Shown here piece by piece: positions 19,453 to 29,005 of a DNA stretch of 64,000 bases (position 1 is its first letter; the number at the start of each line of letters is the position of its first letter). The notes beneath the pieces were generated by a model. That model ran no database searches. It was not told the origin of the DNA and worked only from the letters and a program-made list of their open reading frames with translations. Origin of the DNA: Marinimicrobium agarilyticum DSM 16975. Lineage in GTDB: Bacteria; Pseudomonadota; Gammaproteobacteria; Pseudomonadales; Cellvibrionaceae. Location: NCBI RefSeq assembly GCF_000423345.1, contig NZ_AUHU01000007.1:186001-250000 (forward strand). The letters run 5' to 3'. Made by a program: the position numbers and the translations under genes.

Positions 19453-19478
19453 GACTTGGCGTATTGGTGCTGGGGAAA

Positions 19479-19554
19479 TGGTGGGTCGTGCTGGATTCGA
19501 ACCAGCGACCAATTGGTTAAAAGCCAACTGCTCTACCAACTGAGCTAACGACCC
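19479..19554 (-). tRNA. tRNA-Lys (anticodon UUU), copy 1
   Basis: The minus strand folds as a standard 76-nt cloverleaf: acceptor GGGTCGT paired with ACGACCC, a D-arm with AGCTCAGTTGGTAGAGC, anticodon loop CTTTTAA with TTT, T-arm with GGTTCGAATCC, and an encoded 3' CCA. It is identical over the mature sequence to the second copy 46 bases upstream, so the two probably share one transcript. Confidence 0.97.
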
Positions 19555-19599
19555 AAAACGGTAGGTGTGGCGCAGAAGAACGCCGGACTTGCTTAAAGA

Positions 19600-19675
19600 T
19601 GGTGGGTCGTGCTGGATTCGAACCAGCGACCAATTGGTTAAAAGCCAACTGCTCTACCAACTGAGCTAACGACCC
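19600..19675 (-). tRNA. tRNA-Lys (anticodon UUU), copy 2
   Basis: This 76-nt tRNA has the same sequence as copy 1, including the encoded CCA. It is promoter-proximal, with a -10/-35 pair directly upstream at 19688-19715. Confidence 0.97.
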
Positions 19676-19687
19676 AAAGAGGCGCGT

Positions 19688-19715
19688 ATGATAAAGATTC
19701 AGCCAAAAAAAACAA
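19688..19715 (-). promoter_or_regulatory. Sigma-70 promoter of the tRNA-Lys pair
   Basis: On the minus strand TTGTTT (19710-19715), a 16-base spacer and TATCAT (19688-19693) precede the tRNA 5' end by 12 bases. A GCGCGCC-like GC-rich block follows the -10, reminiscent of the discriminator of stable-RNA promoters. Confidence 0.6.
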
Positions 19716-19771
19716 GCGCTTTTTGGCAGAAAAAGACAAAAAAACGCCAAACAAACCAACAGCTTAAACCC

Positions 19772-20452
19772 CTACCCCTCCCGGTAAAGGGTCGGATCGG
19801 GGACGCCTGCCTCCTCAAAGCCCGCGCGGCGCAGACGGCAACTGTCACAACGGCCACAGGCCTCTCCGGCCTCATTCGCCTGGTAGCAGGAGACCGTCAG
19901 GCCGTAATCCACCCCGAGCGCTCGGCCCCGGCGGATGATTTCGCCCTTTGACCAGCGCATCAAGGGCGCCCGGATGCTCAGCTTCTGCCCCTCAACGCCA
20001 GAGCGCGTGGCCAGGTTGGCCATGGTTTCGTAGGCCGCCACATACTCCGGCCGGCAATCCGGGTAGCCGGAGTAATCTACAGCATTGACGCCGATGAAAA
20101 TATCGTTGGCCCCCAACACCTCGGCCCAGCCCAGTGCGATGGAGAGAAAAATCGTATTGCGCGCGGGCACGTAGGTCACCGGAATACCCTCGGATTCCGA
20201 CTCGGGCACGTCGATGTCCGCGTCCGTCAGGGCCGAGCCCCCGATGCTCTGCAGATCCAGCGTCACCACTTTGTGCTCGGTACTGCCCAGTGCTTTCGCC
20301 GTGCGTTCGGCCGCATGCAGCTCGGCCCGGTGACGCTGACCATAATCAAAGCTGATGGTGTAGCAGTCGAACCCCTCGCTTTTGGCAATAGCCAAGGCGG
20401 TGGTGGAGTCCAGACCGCCCGAGACCAGAATCACGGCTTTGGGCTGAGACAT
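19772..20452 (-). CDS. queC: 7-cyano-7-deazaguanine synthase
   Basis: QueC converts 7-carboxy-7-deazaguanine to preQ0 with ATP and ammonia, on the route to queuosine in tRNA. The 226-residue protein has the N-terminal PP-loop [19 protein letters not shown], the [17 protein letters not shown] segment, and the four zinc-binding cysteines near the C-terminus in [20 protein letters not shown]. It lies 14 bases downstream of queE on the same strand, so the two are very likely one operon. Confidence 0.97.
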   Translation of the reverse strand: MSQPKAVILVSGGLDSTTALAIAKSEGFDCYTISFDYGQRHRAELHAAERTAKALGSTEHKVVTLDLQSIGGSALTDADIDVPESESEGIPVTYVPARNTIFLSIALGWAEVLGANDIFIGVNAVDYSGYPDCRPEYVAAYETMANLATRSGVEGQKLSIRAPLMRWSKGEIIRRGRALGVDYGLTVSCYQANEAGEACGRCDSCRLRRAGFEEAGVPDPTLYREG

Positions 20453-20466
20453 GGGGAAATTCCTCT

Positions 20467-21117
20467 CTAGTAACCCGGGGCGTCGCCCCAGAGCAGCTTG
20501 TGAATCTGAAGCTGAAAGCGCACCGGAAGGTTGTCCTCAACAATCCAGTCCGCCAGTTGGCGGGGCTCGAGCTGACCAAAGCTGGGGGAGAACAACACAT
20601 CATCCACCCGCTCGGCCAGGCCGTATTCATCCAGCTTGAACTTGGCCCAGTCGTAATCCTGCCGACTACAGAGAACGAACTTCACCTGATCATGGGGCAG
20701 GAGCAGCGGGACATTCTCCCAGCGGTTTTTCTCCACCTCCCCCGAATCCGGCGTTTTCAGATCCATTACCCGGCTGACCCGCGTGTCCACTTCATCCAAC
20801 GGCATGGCCCCGCTGGTTTCCAGCGAGACAGAATAGCCCGCATCGCACAGGCGGGTCAGCAATGGCAAGCAATTGGGCTGCGCCAACGGCTCTCCTCCGG
20901 TGACGCAGATGTATTGCGGCCGATAATGCGCGACCTGATCGAGAATCGCGGTCAGGGTCATTCGCTCGCCGCCATGGAAGGCGTATTCCGAATCACAGTA
21001 ATGGCAGCGCAGCGGACACCCGGTCAGGCGCACAAATACAGTGGGCCGGCCGAGGGTCCGGGCCTCGCCCTGCAGGGAGTAAAAAATCTCGGTAATTCGA
21101 AGGCTATCGTCGGTCAT
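20467..21117 (-). CDS. queE: 7-carboxy-7-deazaguanine synthase
   Basis: QueE is a radical SAM enzyme that makes 7-carboxy-7-deazaguanine from carboxy-tetrahydropterin. The 216-residue protein begins [19 protein letters not shown] and has the cluster-binding CxxxCxxC in [15 protein letters not shown] (about residues 33-47), a Gly-rich SAM segment [12 protein letters not shown] and the later PDSGE region. It is the first gene of queE-queC. A candidate -10 (TAAACT) lies about 40 bases upstream; I see no preQ1 riboswitch. Confidence 0.95.
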   Translation of the reverse strand: MTDDSLRITEIFYSLQGEARTLGRPTVFVRLTGCPLRCHYCDSEYAFHGGERMTLTAILDQVAHYRPQYICVTGGEPLAQPNCLPLLTRLCDAGYSVSLETSGAMPLDEVDTRVSRVMDLKTPDSGEVEKNRWENVPLLLPHDQVKFVLCSRQDYDWAKFKLDEYGLAERVDDVLFSPSFGQLEPRQLADWIVEDNLPVRFQLQIHKLLWGDAPGY

Positions 21118-21260
21118 TTACGTCGGAATCGGTGCGGGCGGCTTGAAAAGAGACCGCAGTTTAACCAAACCCCGCGGCAGATGCGAGCCTTCGCCATTTG
21201 CCGACCCACGACGAGGCTGGTATTCTTGCTCATTCGCCCGATTTTCCTGTCCCGAGACTT

Positions 21261-21590
21261 ATGAAACCCGTCAAGACCAAACGCGACATACGCGCCGAAC
21301 TCGATCGGCAGATGGAGGACTACCTCCGAACTGGCGGGAAGGTGAAGGAGGTGCCCCGAGGGCTGAGTGGGCGCATCGACCCCAAAGGCCCCCTGACCCC
21401 ACTGTTCACCCCCCGCAGCAGTGAAAATCCGCTAGCCGGGCGTACGCCGATGACCGAGGTGGTCGCCGCGGTGGAGTCCCGCAAACATCCAATTCCGGTG
21501 CCCAAAAAGCCAAGAAAGAAACGTCCCCGGAAAAAAATGATTCTGGATGACTTTGGCCAGCCGGTACGCTGGGAGTGGGTGGAGGACTAA
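21261..21590 (+). CDS. Small basic protein, unknown function
   Basis: This 109-residue protein is very basic and Pro-rich. It begins MKPVKTKRDIRAELDRQMED, has a GGKVKEVPRGLSG motif near residue 28, and ends with a Lys/Arg/Pro block (KKPRKKRPRKKMILDD) and RWEWVED. The ELDRQMEDYLRTGGKVKEVP segment loosely recalls the conserved core of the RNA-polymerase-associated protein SutA of Pseudomonas, but that resemblance is from memory and weak. The ATG at 21261 is the natural start. It is divergent from queE and lies 200 bases ahead of the glycoside hydrolase lipoprotein. Confidence 0.7.
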   Translation: MKPVKTKRDIRAELDRQMEDYLRTGGKVKEVPRGLSGRIDPKGPLTPLFTPRSSENPLAGRTPMTEVVAAVESRKHPIPVPKKPRKKRPRKKMILDDFGQPVRWEWVED

Positions 21591-21794
21591 GCGGCCAACA
21601 GCGAGACGGCGTCGAGCCGATCCACCTCTACCCTGTTAGCACCACGCCCACTGTGCCGTCAAATCTTCCCACTTTGCGTTTCCGCTGTCCCACTTCACGC
21701 CAATTCCTTCCCACTTCCCGACCGCCTCTTGCCGCCGGGACAATCTGGCGCAACAATCGCAACTCGGTCACCCAATAACAAAGAGATGTTAACA

Positions 21795-23123
21795 ATGAAC
21801 AAAAAGTTGCTTCTGCTGCTGAGCGGGGCTCTGACTCTGGGCGCCTGTGGCCAAACGGATACCTCGGCCCACTCACCCGTCGCACCGACTTCATCCGTTC
21901 CCGATTCCGGAGCAATCCCGGTCTCGGTGAAGCAGAACGACTCCGGTCACTACTCGATTTACCGAAACGGTCAGCCCTACTTCATCCGGGGCGCGGGCGG
22001 GACCAGCCGGCTGGACCAACTGGCCGCCGCCGGAGCCAATTCACTTCGCACATGGGATACCGACAACGCCCAACAGATACTCGACAAAGCCGAATCCCTG
22101 GGTTTGACCGTTATGCTCGGCTTGCGTATGGGAAAGGAGCGGCACGGGTTTGACTATGGCGATGCGCAAGCCGTGCAGGCACAAAAAGAAGCCATCCGAG
22201 AAAAAGTGTTGCAGTTCAAGGATCACCCGGCGCTGCTTACCTGGGGCATCGGCAACGAGCTGGACCTGTTCTATACCAATACGGACGTCTGGTATGCGGT
22301 AGAAGATATTGCGCAGATGATCCGATCACTGGACCCCAACCACCTGATTACCACGGTTACGGCGGGACTTGATCAGGAAAAAGCGAATTTAATTCAGAAA
22401 CGGGTGCCCAGTATTGATTACCTGAGTATCAATATGTACGGCGACCTCTCCACTCTGCCGCAAAAAATGCGGAAGGTTGGCTGGCCCGGCGCGTATGCAG
22501 TCACCGAGTGGGGGCCCACTGGCCATTGGGAAGTCGCCCGCACCGAATGGGATGTACCCATTGAGCAAACCAGCACGGAAAAGGCACAGGCCTATCGCGA
22601 ACGCTATGAGTCCGCCATATTGGGCGACCCCGAAAAAGGGCTGGGTTCCTACGCCTTTCTGTGGGGGCAAAAGCAGGAAACAACGCCGACCTGGTATGGT
22701 ATGTTTCTGGAGTCTGGCGACGCCACCGAAGTGGTCGACACCATGCAGCATCAGTGGAGCGGTGAGTGGCCGGTGCACCGCGCACCCAGCATTCGCTCTT
22801 TTCAGATCGACGGACAAGTCGCCAGGGACAGCATCTACCTGGAAGCGGGACAGGTTTACGACGCAAATATTGAGGCCCACCACCCGGACGGCGAGGCGTT
22901 TGAAATCACCTGGGAATTTCTGCCAGAAAGTACCGACATCAAGTCGGGCGGTGACCGGGAGAAACGACCGGCGAGTATTCAGGGACTTGTCGTAAAAGAT
23001 GAAGGAGACGGCACCATACGGTTCACAGCACCGAAGAAGGCCGGACCTTATCGCCTTTTCACTTATATCACCACAGAGCACAACAGGGCAGCTACCGCCA
23101 ACGTGCCTTTTTTCGTCAAGTAA
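21795..23123 (+). CDS. Glycoside hydrolase lipoprotein (GH2/GH5-like TIM barrel)
   Basis: This 442-residue lipoprotein begins MNKKLLLLLSGALTLGACGQ, with the acylated Cys at residue 18, and is probably outer-membrane anchored. After a Ser/Pro linker comes a TIM-barrel domain whose catalytic acid is likely Glu in LTWGIGNELDLF and whose nucleophile is Glu in YAVTEWGPTGHWE. This spacing is typical of clan GH-A enzymes, closest to the Glyco_hydro_2_C-like barrels. The last ~110 residues form a beta-sandwich (Ig-like) domain. The substrate cannot be read from the sequence; beta-glucan is a guess. The GH9 cellulase 8 kb away supports polysaccharide degradation. Confidence 0.8.
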   Translation: MNKKLLLLLSGALTLGACGQTDTSAHSPVAPTSSVPDSGAIPVSVKQNDSGHYSIYRNGQPYFIRGAGGTSRLDQLAAAGANSLRTWDTDNAQQILDKAESLGLTVMLGLRMGKERHGFDYGDAQAVQAQKEAIREKVLQFKDHPALLTWGIGNELDLFYTNTDVWYAVEDIAQMIRSLDPNHLITTVTAGLDQEKANLIQKRVPSIDYLSINMYGDLSTLPQKMRKVGWPGAYAVTEWGPTGHWEVARTEWDVPIEQTSTEKAQAYRERYESAILGDPEKGLGSYAFLWGQKQETTPTWYGMFLESGDATEVVDTMQHQWSGEWPVHRAPSIRSFQIDGQVARDSIYLEAGQVYDANIEAHHPDGEAFEITWEFLPESTDIKSGGDREKRPASIQGLVVKDEGDGTIRFTAPKKAGPYRLFTYITTEHNRAATANVPFFVK

Positions 23124-23152
23124 GGGCAGCGCTCTGCACAGAAAGGCGGCCC

Positions 23153-23180
23153 AAAAAGCCCGACGCCTTCAGCGCCGGGC
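23153..23180 (-). terminator. Terminator of phoH
   Basis: On the minus strand GCCCGGCGC, a short loop and GCGTCGGGC are followed by TTTTTGG. It begins about 25 bases after the phoH stop and lies between the convergent phoH and glycoside hydrolase genes. Confidence 0.75.
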
Positions 23181-23204
23181 AGGTAGGACGTCAACGAAAC
23201 GGGT

Positions 23205-24002
23205 TTACACCAGCTCGTATCGGTCCATGATATCCCGCACCAGACCGCTGCGGACGATGTCTTCGCGATCGAACTTGTGAATATAGACATTCGGCAGGTT
23301 TCTAAGACGATCAACCGCATCAGCCAAGCCGTTATACCCGCGAACATCACTCTGATCGATGTCTCCATTGATTACGACGCGGCAGCCTTCACCGATTCGT
23401 GTGAGGAACATTTTCATCTGTGCTGGCGAGGTATTCTGGGCCTCGTCCAGAATCACAAACGTTCGGTTGTTGAAGGTTTTACCCCGCATAAATGCCAGGG
23501 GCGCCGCCACAATGCGGCCGTGTCGCAGGCAGTAATCCACTGTGCCCGCTCCCAAACGTTCGCAGAGAATTTCCCGGAACGCATCGATATAGACAGAGAA
23601 CTTTTCATCCAGGGCGCCGGGTAAAAAGCCGAGTTGCTCCCCCGCTTCCACCGCCGGCCGCGTCAGAATAATACGCTCAATACGCCCCGACTCCAGTGCC
23701 TCCGCGGCCAGGGCGCCAGCACAATAACTCTTTCCGGTACCGGCTGGACCAATGCCAAGCGTCAAGTGGTAGCGCTGAATCGCGTCGATGTATTCTTGTT
23801 GAGCGGTGGTGTAGGCGGTGAGAGGTTTATTGGCGCGGGGTGGTGCATAGGCGGTTTGAAGTTGTCGGGAAGCATTGATTTGAACGATGTTCCCGTCGGG
23901 GGGCGCTCGGTGTCGGCCATGGTCGTCCTGCAGGATACGGTCCCGCTCCTCCATGTGGCTCCGTTGGTGACGCTTGCGCTTCGCGTGAGATCGTTTCGCC
24001 AT
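23205..24002 (-). CDS. PhoH family ATPase
   Basis: PhoH proteins are P-loop NTPases of the helicase superfamily, associated with phosphate starvation and RNA metabolism. The 265-residue protein is shorter than the YbeZ type. It has a basic N-terminus (MAKRSHAKRKRHQRSH), Walker A GIGPAGTGKSYCA near residue 96, the RPAVEAGEQLGFLPG segment, Walker B VILDEAQNTS and the GDIDQSD motif. The ATG at 24002 was chosen over in-frame upstream codons because it begins the conserved basic stretch. A 200-nt structured leader precedes it. Confidence 0.9.
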   Translation of the reverse strand: MAKRSHAKRKRHQRSHMEERDRILQDDHGRHRAPPDGNIVQINASRQLQTAYAPPRANKPLTAYTTAQQEYIDAIQRYHLTLGIGPAGTGKSYCAGALAAEALESGRIERIILTRPAVEAGEQLGFLPGALDEKFSVYIDAFREILCERLGAGTVDYCLRHGRIVAAPLAFMRGKTFNNRTFVILDEAQNTSPAQMKMFLTRIGEGCRVVINGDIDQSDVRGYNGLADAVDRLRNLPNVYIHKFDREDIVRSGLVRDIMDRYELV

Positions 24003-24104
24003 GGATAAATCCCCATCAGGTTCCAGGTGAACAGGGTAATCACGGGGTTGGCAGACGAACAATAACGGCCAGCTCCCGGCCCTGCGTAACTCAAAGGGTA
24101 ACGC

Positions 24105-24199
24105 GATTTCGGGGCTGATAGAGGCGCCCCGACACAACGGTGTTGTTGGCTGGCTCCTCCTCTTCGTAGGTGGGTGATGCAGTGCTTACATTCAGCACT
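24105..24199 (-). promoter_or_regulatory. Structured 5' leader of phoH
   Basis: The untranslated leader holds three perfect hairpins on the transcribed strand: AGTGCT/AGCACT (arms 24181-24186 and 24194-24199), ACAAC/GTTGT (24134-24146) and TCGGGGC/GCCCCGA (24109-24115 and 24126-24132). It starts just after the predicted promoter at 24208-24236. No known riboswitch was recognised. Confidence 0.4.
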
Positions 24200-24207
24200 C
24201 AGTAAAA

Positions 24208-24236
24208 ATACTAGGGGGTTTTCAGGGAGGGGTCAA
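24208..24236 (-). promoter_or_regulatory. Sigma-70 promoter of phoH
   Basis: Minus strand: -35 TTGACC (24231-24236), a 17-base spacer and -10 TAGTAT (24208-24213). It matches five of six and four of six consensus bases with ideal spacing. It predicts a transcript start near 24201 and a leader of about 200 nt. Confidence 0.6.
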
Positions 24237-24274
24237 TGCTTTTTATCGACGTGCATCAAGGCGGGGGAGAATGC

Positions 24275-24296
24275 TCGGGAGCCAGGCGGCTCCCGA
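24275..24296 (-). terminator. Hairpin downstream of oadB
   Basis: A perfect 9-bp stem (TCGGGAGCC/GGCTCCCGA) with a 4-nt loop begins 12 bases past the oadB stop codon. There is no T-run after it on the minus strand, so it may stabilise the 3' end or act as a weak terminator. Confidence 0.4.
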
Positions 24297-24307
24297 AGCG
24301 GTAATGC

Positions 24308-25615
24308 TTACATCGCAGAAACCATGGAAATCATCACCCCAGCAGCCACGGCGGAACCGATAACCCCGGCCACGTTCGGGCCCATGGCGTGCATTAACAG
24401 GTAGTTCTGCGGGTTGGCTTCCAGCCCGACTTTGTTGGATACCCGCGCGGCCATCGGTACCGCTGAAACGCCGGCGGAGCCGATAAGCGGATTGATTTTA
24501 TGACGAACGAACAGATTCATGAACTTCGCCATCAATACACCCATCGCGGTACCAATCGCGAATGCGATGACCCCCAGCAACAAAATCCCCAGCGTTTTCG
24601 AATCCAGGAAAGATGAGGCTGCCAACTTGGAGCCAACCGCCAAGCCGAGAAAGATGGTAGTGGTGTTAATTAACGCATTCTGCGCCGTATCGCTCAAGCG
24701 CTCAACCACACCACACTCACGCATCAGGTTCCCGAAACAGAACATGCCCAATAATGGTGCGGCCGAAGGCAACAACAACGCGACCAGAACCAGCAGCACA
24801 ATGGGGAAAACAATTTTCTCGCGACGGGAGACCGGCCGCAACTGTTCCATTTTCATGATGCGCTCAGAATGGCTGGTCAGCGCGCGCATGATCGGGGGTT
24901 GAATCAACGGTACCAACGCCATGTAGGAATAGGCCGCCACCGCAATCGCACCGAGCAGATCCGGCGCCAGAATACTGGACACGTAGATGGCAGTAGGCCC
25001 GTCGGCCCCACCGATAATACCGATGGCGGCGGCATCGGCGATGGAGAAGTCCATCAGGCCCGAGGCAGACAAGCCAACCGCCCCCATAATGGTCGCAAAA
25101 ATACCGAACTGGGCGGCGGCGCCCAAAAACAGGGTTTTGGGGTTGGCCAGTAGCGGGCCGAAATCGGTCATCGCACCCACGCCCATGAAAATCACCAACG
25201 GCGCCACACCGGAACCAATGGCGACCTGGTAAAACGTATAGATCATGCCATTGGCGTAACCGTAATCCAGCGCCACCTTGTGCGCGGCCGCCAGCTCAGT
25301 CGCGGAGGCACTCTTGTAGAGTTTCAGGAGTTCGTCAGCCGAGGTGTTGGCGGCAACGCCAAACACCTCGGCCAGGTCGGCCAGCACTTTCGCCCCACCG
25401 ACATCGATCGCCTGTTGAGCGGCCGACATCGCCAGCCCGGCGCCGGGAATGTTGGCCATAATGCAGCCAAAACCGATGGGGACCAGCAGCAAGGGCTCGA
25501 AACCTTTGCGAATGGCCAGAAACAGCAACAACAGGCCCACCAGAATCATGGTAAAGGTGCCCCACTCCATCTGGTTGATGCCCGATTCCTGCCACAATCG
25601 AATGAAATTATCCAT
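24308..25615 (-). CDS. oadB: Oxaloacetate decarboxylase, beta subunit (Na+ pump)
   Basis: OadB is the membrane subunit that decarboxylates carboxybiotin and exports Na+. The 435-residue protein begins [19 protein letters not shown], has about nine or more hydrophobic segments, and carries the functional [17 protein letters not shown] motif (Asp in the conserved GGADGPT) near residue 205, as well as a Gly- and Asn-rich C-terminal helix ([20 protein letters not shown]). It lies 35 bases downstream of oadA in oadG-oadA-oadB. Confidence 0.95.
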   Translation of the reverse strand: MDNFIRLWQESGINQMEWGTFTMILVGLLLLFLAIRKGFEPLLLVPIGFGCIMANIPGAGLAMSAAQQAIDVGGAKVLADLAEVFGVAANTSADELLKLYKSASATELAAAHKVALDYGYANGMIYTFYQVAIGSGVAPLVIFMGVGAMTDFGPLLANPKTLFLGAAAQFGIFATIMGAVGLSASGLMDFSIADAAAIGIIGGADGPTAIYVSSILAPDLLGAIAVAAYSYMALVPLIQPPIMRALTSHSERIMKMEQLRPVSRREKIVFPIVLLVLVALLLPSAAPLLGMFCFGNLMRECGVVERLSDTAQNALINTTTIFLGLAVGSKLAASSFLDSKTLGILLLGVIAFAIGTAMGVLMAKFMNLFVRHKINPLIGSAGVSAVPMAARVSNKVGLEANPQNYLLMHAMGPNVAGVIGSAVAAGVMISMVSAM

Positions 25616-25650
25616 AGATCGCTCTCAATCTCGTTTCAGGCGGTTCGGGA

Positions 25651-27435
25651 CTACGCCAGATCCAGCAGTGGGTCACCGGCGGTAACGGCATCGCCCGCTT
25701 GAACATGAACGTTGGTCACCGTACCGGCGCGCGGCGCGCTCACTTCGGACTCCATTTTCATGGCTTCCAGAATCAACAGCGTATCGCCTTCCTCGACGGC
25801 CTCTCCAGGCTTCACCATCAATTTGACGATGTTGCCCCCCAGAGGCGCCGGAACCGGCTCACCGTCGCCGGAGGCCGCTGCACCGCCACTCGCGGGAGCC
25901 GAATCACCACCCACCGGTACGACGCCGGTGACATCGCCACCGTCACTGACGGTGACCGTGAACTTCTCACCGTCCACCTCCACGGTATACACTTCCTCTC
26001 CGCTCTCGGTGGTAACTGCCGCGCTTTCTTTGCCGGTAGGTGCCGGCTCAAACGCGTCCGGGTTGCCCCGGTTTTGGAGAAACTTGAGACCCACCTGCGG
26101 AAATAGCGCGTAGGTCAGGACGTCGTCGATGCGCCCTTCGCCTTGGGTGAGCTTGATATCTTTTTCTTTCGCGCTGTCTTCCAGCTCTTTGGTCAGCCTT
26201 TCCAGCTCTGGCTTCAACAGATCCGCCGGACGGCAGGTGATCGGCTCTCCGCCATCGAGCACCCGTTCCTGCAGCTCTTTATTCACATCCGCCGGGGTCG
26301 CGCCGTATTCGCCTTTGAGCACGCCTTCGGTTTCGCGGGTAATCGTCTTGTAGCGCTCGCCGCTGAGCACGTTCATGACCGCCTGAGTCCCTACGATCTG
26401 GGAGGTTGGTGTCACCAGGGGGATAAAGCCCAGATCCTCGCGCACACGCGGAATTTCCTCAAGCACGGCGTCAAACTTGTCTTCGGCGTTCTGCTCGCGC
26501 AGCTGATTTTCCATATTGGTCAGCATGCCGCCCGGCACCTGGGCAATCAGAATCCGGGAATCGACGCCTTTCAGGGACCCTTCAAACCGGCCGTACTTCA
26601 GACGCACCTGGCGGAAATAGGAGGCGATTTCTTCCAGCAGCTCCAGGTTCAGACCCGTATCGCGGTCGGTTCCCTCAAGGGTGGCCACGAGCGTTTCGGT
26701 GGGGCTGTGCCCGTAGGTCATGGACATGGAGGAAATGGCGGTATCGACGTTGTCGATGCCCGCTTCCACGCATTTGAGGTTGGTCGCATGCGCCAGCCCT
26801 GTGGTGGCGTGGCTCTGCATATGGATCGGAATATCGCAGCTTTCCTTCAAACGCGTGACCAGCTCATACCCCACATAGGGCTTAAGCAAACCGGCCATGT
26901 CTTTGATGGCGATGGAGTCAGCGCCCATGTCTTCAATGCGTTTGGCCAGATCGACCCATAGGTCGATGTTATGCACCGGGCTGATGGTATAGGAGATGGT
27001 GCCCTGAGCGTGCTTGCCCTGCTTTTTCACCGCTTTCATAGCGGTTTCAATGTTGCGCATGTCGTTCATGGCGTCGAATACGCGGAAAACGTCCACCCCA
27101 TTAGTGGCGGCGCGCTCCACGAATTTATCGACAACATCGTCAGCGTAGTGGCGATACCCGAGAATGTTCTGGCCGCGCAGCAGCATCTGCATCGGCGTCT
27201 TGGGCATGGCTTTTTTCAGTTCTCGAATCCGCTCCCAAGGGTCTTCCCCGAGATAACGGATGCAGGCGTCGAAGGTCGCACCGCCCCAGGTTTCCAGTGA
27301 CCAGAAACCCACTTGATCCAGTTTCTCGGCAATGGGCAGCATATCGTCGAGACGCATCCGGGTGGCAAACAGGGACTGGTGGGCGTCCCGAAGTACCAGT
27401 TCCGTGATACCCAACGGCTTTTTAGCATCGCTCAT
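25651..27435 (-). CDS. oadA: Oxaloacetate decarboxylase, alpha subunit
   Basis: OadA transfers the carboxyl group of oxaloacetate to biotin. The 594-residue protein has an N-terminal carboxyltransferase barrel ([19 protein letters not shown], and later [19 protein letters not shown] with its conserved metal-site region), a middle association domain, an Ala/Ser/Pro-rich hinge around residues 500-520 and a C-terminal biotinyl domain with the biotinylated Lys in [13 protein letters not shown]. This domain order is that of Na+-pumping decarboxylases rather than pyruvate carboxylase. It sits between oadG and oadB. Confidence 0.96.
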   Translation of the reverse strand: MSDAKKPLGITELVLRDAHQSLFATRMRLDDMLPIAEKLDQVGFWSLETWGGATFDACIRYLGEDPWERIRELKKAMPKTPMQMLLRGQNILGYRHYADDVVDKFVERAATNGVDVFRVFDAMNDMRNIETAMKAVKKQGKHAQGTISYTISPVHNIDLWVDLAKRIEDMGADSIAIKDMAGLLKPYVGYELVTRLKESCDIPIHMQSHATTGLAHATNLKCVEAGIDNVDTAISSMSMTYGHSPTETLVATLEGTDRDTGLNLELLEEIASYFRQVRLKYGRFEGSLKGVDSRILIAQVPGGMLTNMENQLREQNAEDKFDAVLEEIPRVREDLGFIPLVTPTSQIVGTQAVMNVLSGERYKTITRETEGVLKGEYGATPADVNKELQERVLDGGEPITCRPADLLKPELERLTKELEDSAKEKDIKLTQGEGRIDDVLTYALFPQVGLKFLQNRGNPDAFEPAPTGKESAAVTTESGEEVYTVEVDGEKFTVTVSDGGDVTGVVPVGGDSAPASGGAAASGDGEPVPAPLGGNIVKLMVKPGEAVEEGDTLLILEAMKMESEVSAPRAGTVTNVHVQAGDAVTAGDPLLDLA

Positions 27436-27485
27436 GGCGTTGTACCTTTATCACAGTTAGCGGTCGCGCGGTGGGCCGGCCGTGT

Positions 27486-27746
27486 TTAGCGGCGGCGGGC
27501 GCGATGTTGCTCGATGGCGGCCTTGATGATGGCCAATTTTTTCTTATCCACCTGGGCAGCCGACGAGGCGGACGCGGAAGACGATCTGCCTTTGCGCTCC
27601 ACCGGCGGCTCGGCCTCGGGGAACCAGCGGTTCAAGGCACCACTCATAAAAACGGTGGCGATCACCAGCAGCGTAAGAAATACCAGGACGGAGCCCATGC
27701 CGAAGAGCATCAAGTCCGTGCCTTGTTGTATCAGTGTGTCACTCAT
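27486..27746 (-). CDS. oadG: Oxaloacetate decarboxylase, gamma subunit
   Basis: OadG is the small membrane subunit that joins the alpha and beta subunits and binds zinc at its C-terminus. The 86-residue protein has one transmembrane helix (GMGSVLVFLTLLVIATVFM, about residues 15-33) and a charged tail. Sequence conservation in OadG is low; the assignment relies on size, topology and position 50 bases upstream of oadA. It is the first gene of oadGAB and lies behind a good promoter. Confidence 0.88.
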   Translation of the reverse strand: MSDTLIQQGTDLMLFGMGSVLVFLTLLVIATVFMSGALNRWFPEAEPPVERKGRSSSASASSAAQVDKKKLAIIKAAIEQHRARRR

Positions 27747-27827
27747 TATCGGGCACCCTGTCTACTGACGGATAACGGTCGAAAGTCCGGGGTTGGCCTG
27801 CGCCTGCCGGCGTTTCCGGGGCGCGCC

Positions 27828-27856
27828 AATGTAGCTTGAAACCCCAATTGTGGCAA
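27828..27856 (-). promoter_or_regulatory. Sigma-70 promoter of oadGAB
   Basis: Minus strand: -35 TTGCCA (27851-27856), a 17-base spacer and -10 TACATT (27828-27833), about 80 bases before the oadG start codon. Five of six and four of six consensus matches. Confidence 0.6.
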
Positions 27857-27981
27857 CTGCGTCACAGTTTTCGCACCCTGACAGGGCTCCTGGGAGCCTC
27901 CGGCGGGCGCAAAACGGCCGGCTATTTTCTCTTATCTTTCAGAAACTTACAACTTACGGCCGACATCCGGCAGAGAAATCG

Positions 27982-28011
27982 CCTGCAACCGACAGGACTT
28001 ACCGCTAAAAT
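27982..28011 (+). promoter_or_regulatory. Possible promoter of dusC
   Basis: CTGCAA at 27983-27988, 17 bases and TAAAAT at 28006-28011 lie about 35 bases ahead of the dusC start. The -10 is good and the -35 weak. Confidence 0.35.
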
Positions 28012-28045
28012 GGCGCCTTTTCGAGACCGAGGAATTCAGGCAATC

Positions 28046-28993
28046 ATGCAGTTGTATTTGGCCCCGATGGAAGGGGTGGTGGATCATCAGGTTCGGGACC
28101 TGCTCAGTGCGCTGGGCGGGCTGGATGGCTGTGTTACCGAGTTTATCCGGGTCACCGATAACCTTCTGCCCCGGCGGGTGTTCCGCCGCTACGCGCCGGA
28201 GCTGGACAACCAGTGCCTGACACCGAGCGGCACGCCGGTCAAAGTCCAGTTACTCGGCGGCCAGCCCGAGCCAGTCGCGCTCAACGCCCAGCGTGCGGTG
28301 CAAGCCGGCGCGCTCGCCCTCGACCTCAACTTTGGCTGCCCCGCCAAGACCGTCAACAAAAGTGATGGCGGCGCCTGTCTGCTGCGCCAACCCGAGCGGG
28401 TCAACGCCATTGTCGCGGCGGTGCGCGCCGCCGTTCCCGAATCGATCTCAGTCAGCGCCAAAATCCGCCTGGGCTTTGAAGACACCAGCCGCTATCTGGA
28501 CAACGCTCTGGCGGTGTCCGAGGCCGGCGCCAGCGAACTCACCGTCCACGCCCGGACCAAGAGCGACGGCTACAAGCCACCGGCGTATTGGGAGTACATC
28601 GCTTCAATCCGGGAAGCGGTGTCCATACCGATCGTCGCCAACGGAGAGATCTGGTCTCCGGCCGATTTTGAACGCTGCCGCGCGGTCACGGGCTGCGAAC
28701 GCTTTATGCTCGGACGGGGGTTACTGGCCCGCCCCGACCTGGCCCGCGCCATTCGGGCCCAGGTCAGCGGTGAAGATTACACCCCCATGGCGTGGCCGGA
28801 GGTGTGCCAGCTGTTGCACCGCTACTACCGGATGAGCCAGCCTCACTATCCCACCAAACACAACGGCAACCGTATCAAGCAGTGGCTGATGTACCTTCAG
28901 CGCGAATACCCGCAGGCCGCCACCTTCTTTGAGCAGATCAAACGGGAGCGGGAACCGGCCCGGCTCGAGGCAGCCTTCAAGACCGCTGCCTGA
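28046..28993 (+). CDS. dusC: tRNA-dihydrouridine(16) synthase DusC
   Basis: DusC reduces uridine 16 in the D-loop of tRNA with FMN and NADPH. The 315-residue protein starts MQLYLAPMEGVVDHQVRDLL and shows the FMN-barrel segments VQLLGGQPEPVALN, LDLNFGCPAKTVNKSDGGAC (catalytic Cys region), SVSAKIRLGFEDTS, and the late AVTGCERFMLGRGLLARPD. The length and the LAPMEGV start fit DusC more than DusA or DusB. I chose the ATG at 28046 because the preceding 70 codons of open frame do not resemble the family. Confidence 0.93.
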   Translation: MQLYLAPMEGVVDHQVRDLLSALGGLDGCVTEFIRVTDNLLPRRVFRRYAPELDNQCLTPSGTPVKVQLLGGQPEPVALNAQRAVQAGALALDLNFGCPAKTVNKSDGGACLLRQPERVNAIVAAVRAAVPESISVSAKIRLGFEDTSRYLDNALAVSEAGASELTVHARTKSDGYKPPAYWEYIASIREAVSIPIVANGEIWSPADFERCRAVTGCERFMLGRGLLARPDLARAIRAQVSGEDYTPMAWPEVCQLLHRYYRMSQPHYPTKHNGNRIKQWLMYLQREYPQAATFFEQIKREREPARLEAAFKTAA

Positions 28994-29005
28994 GCCGCGA
29001 CGCGG

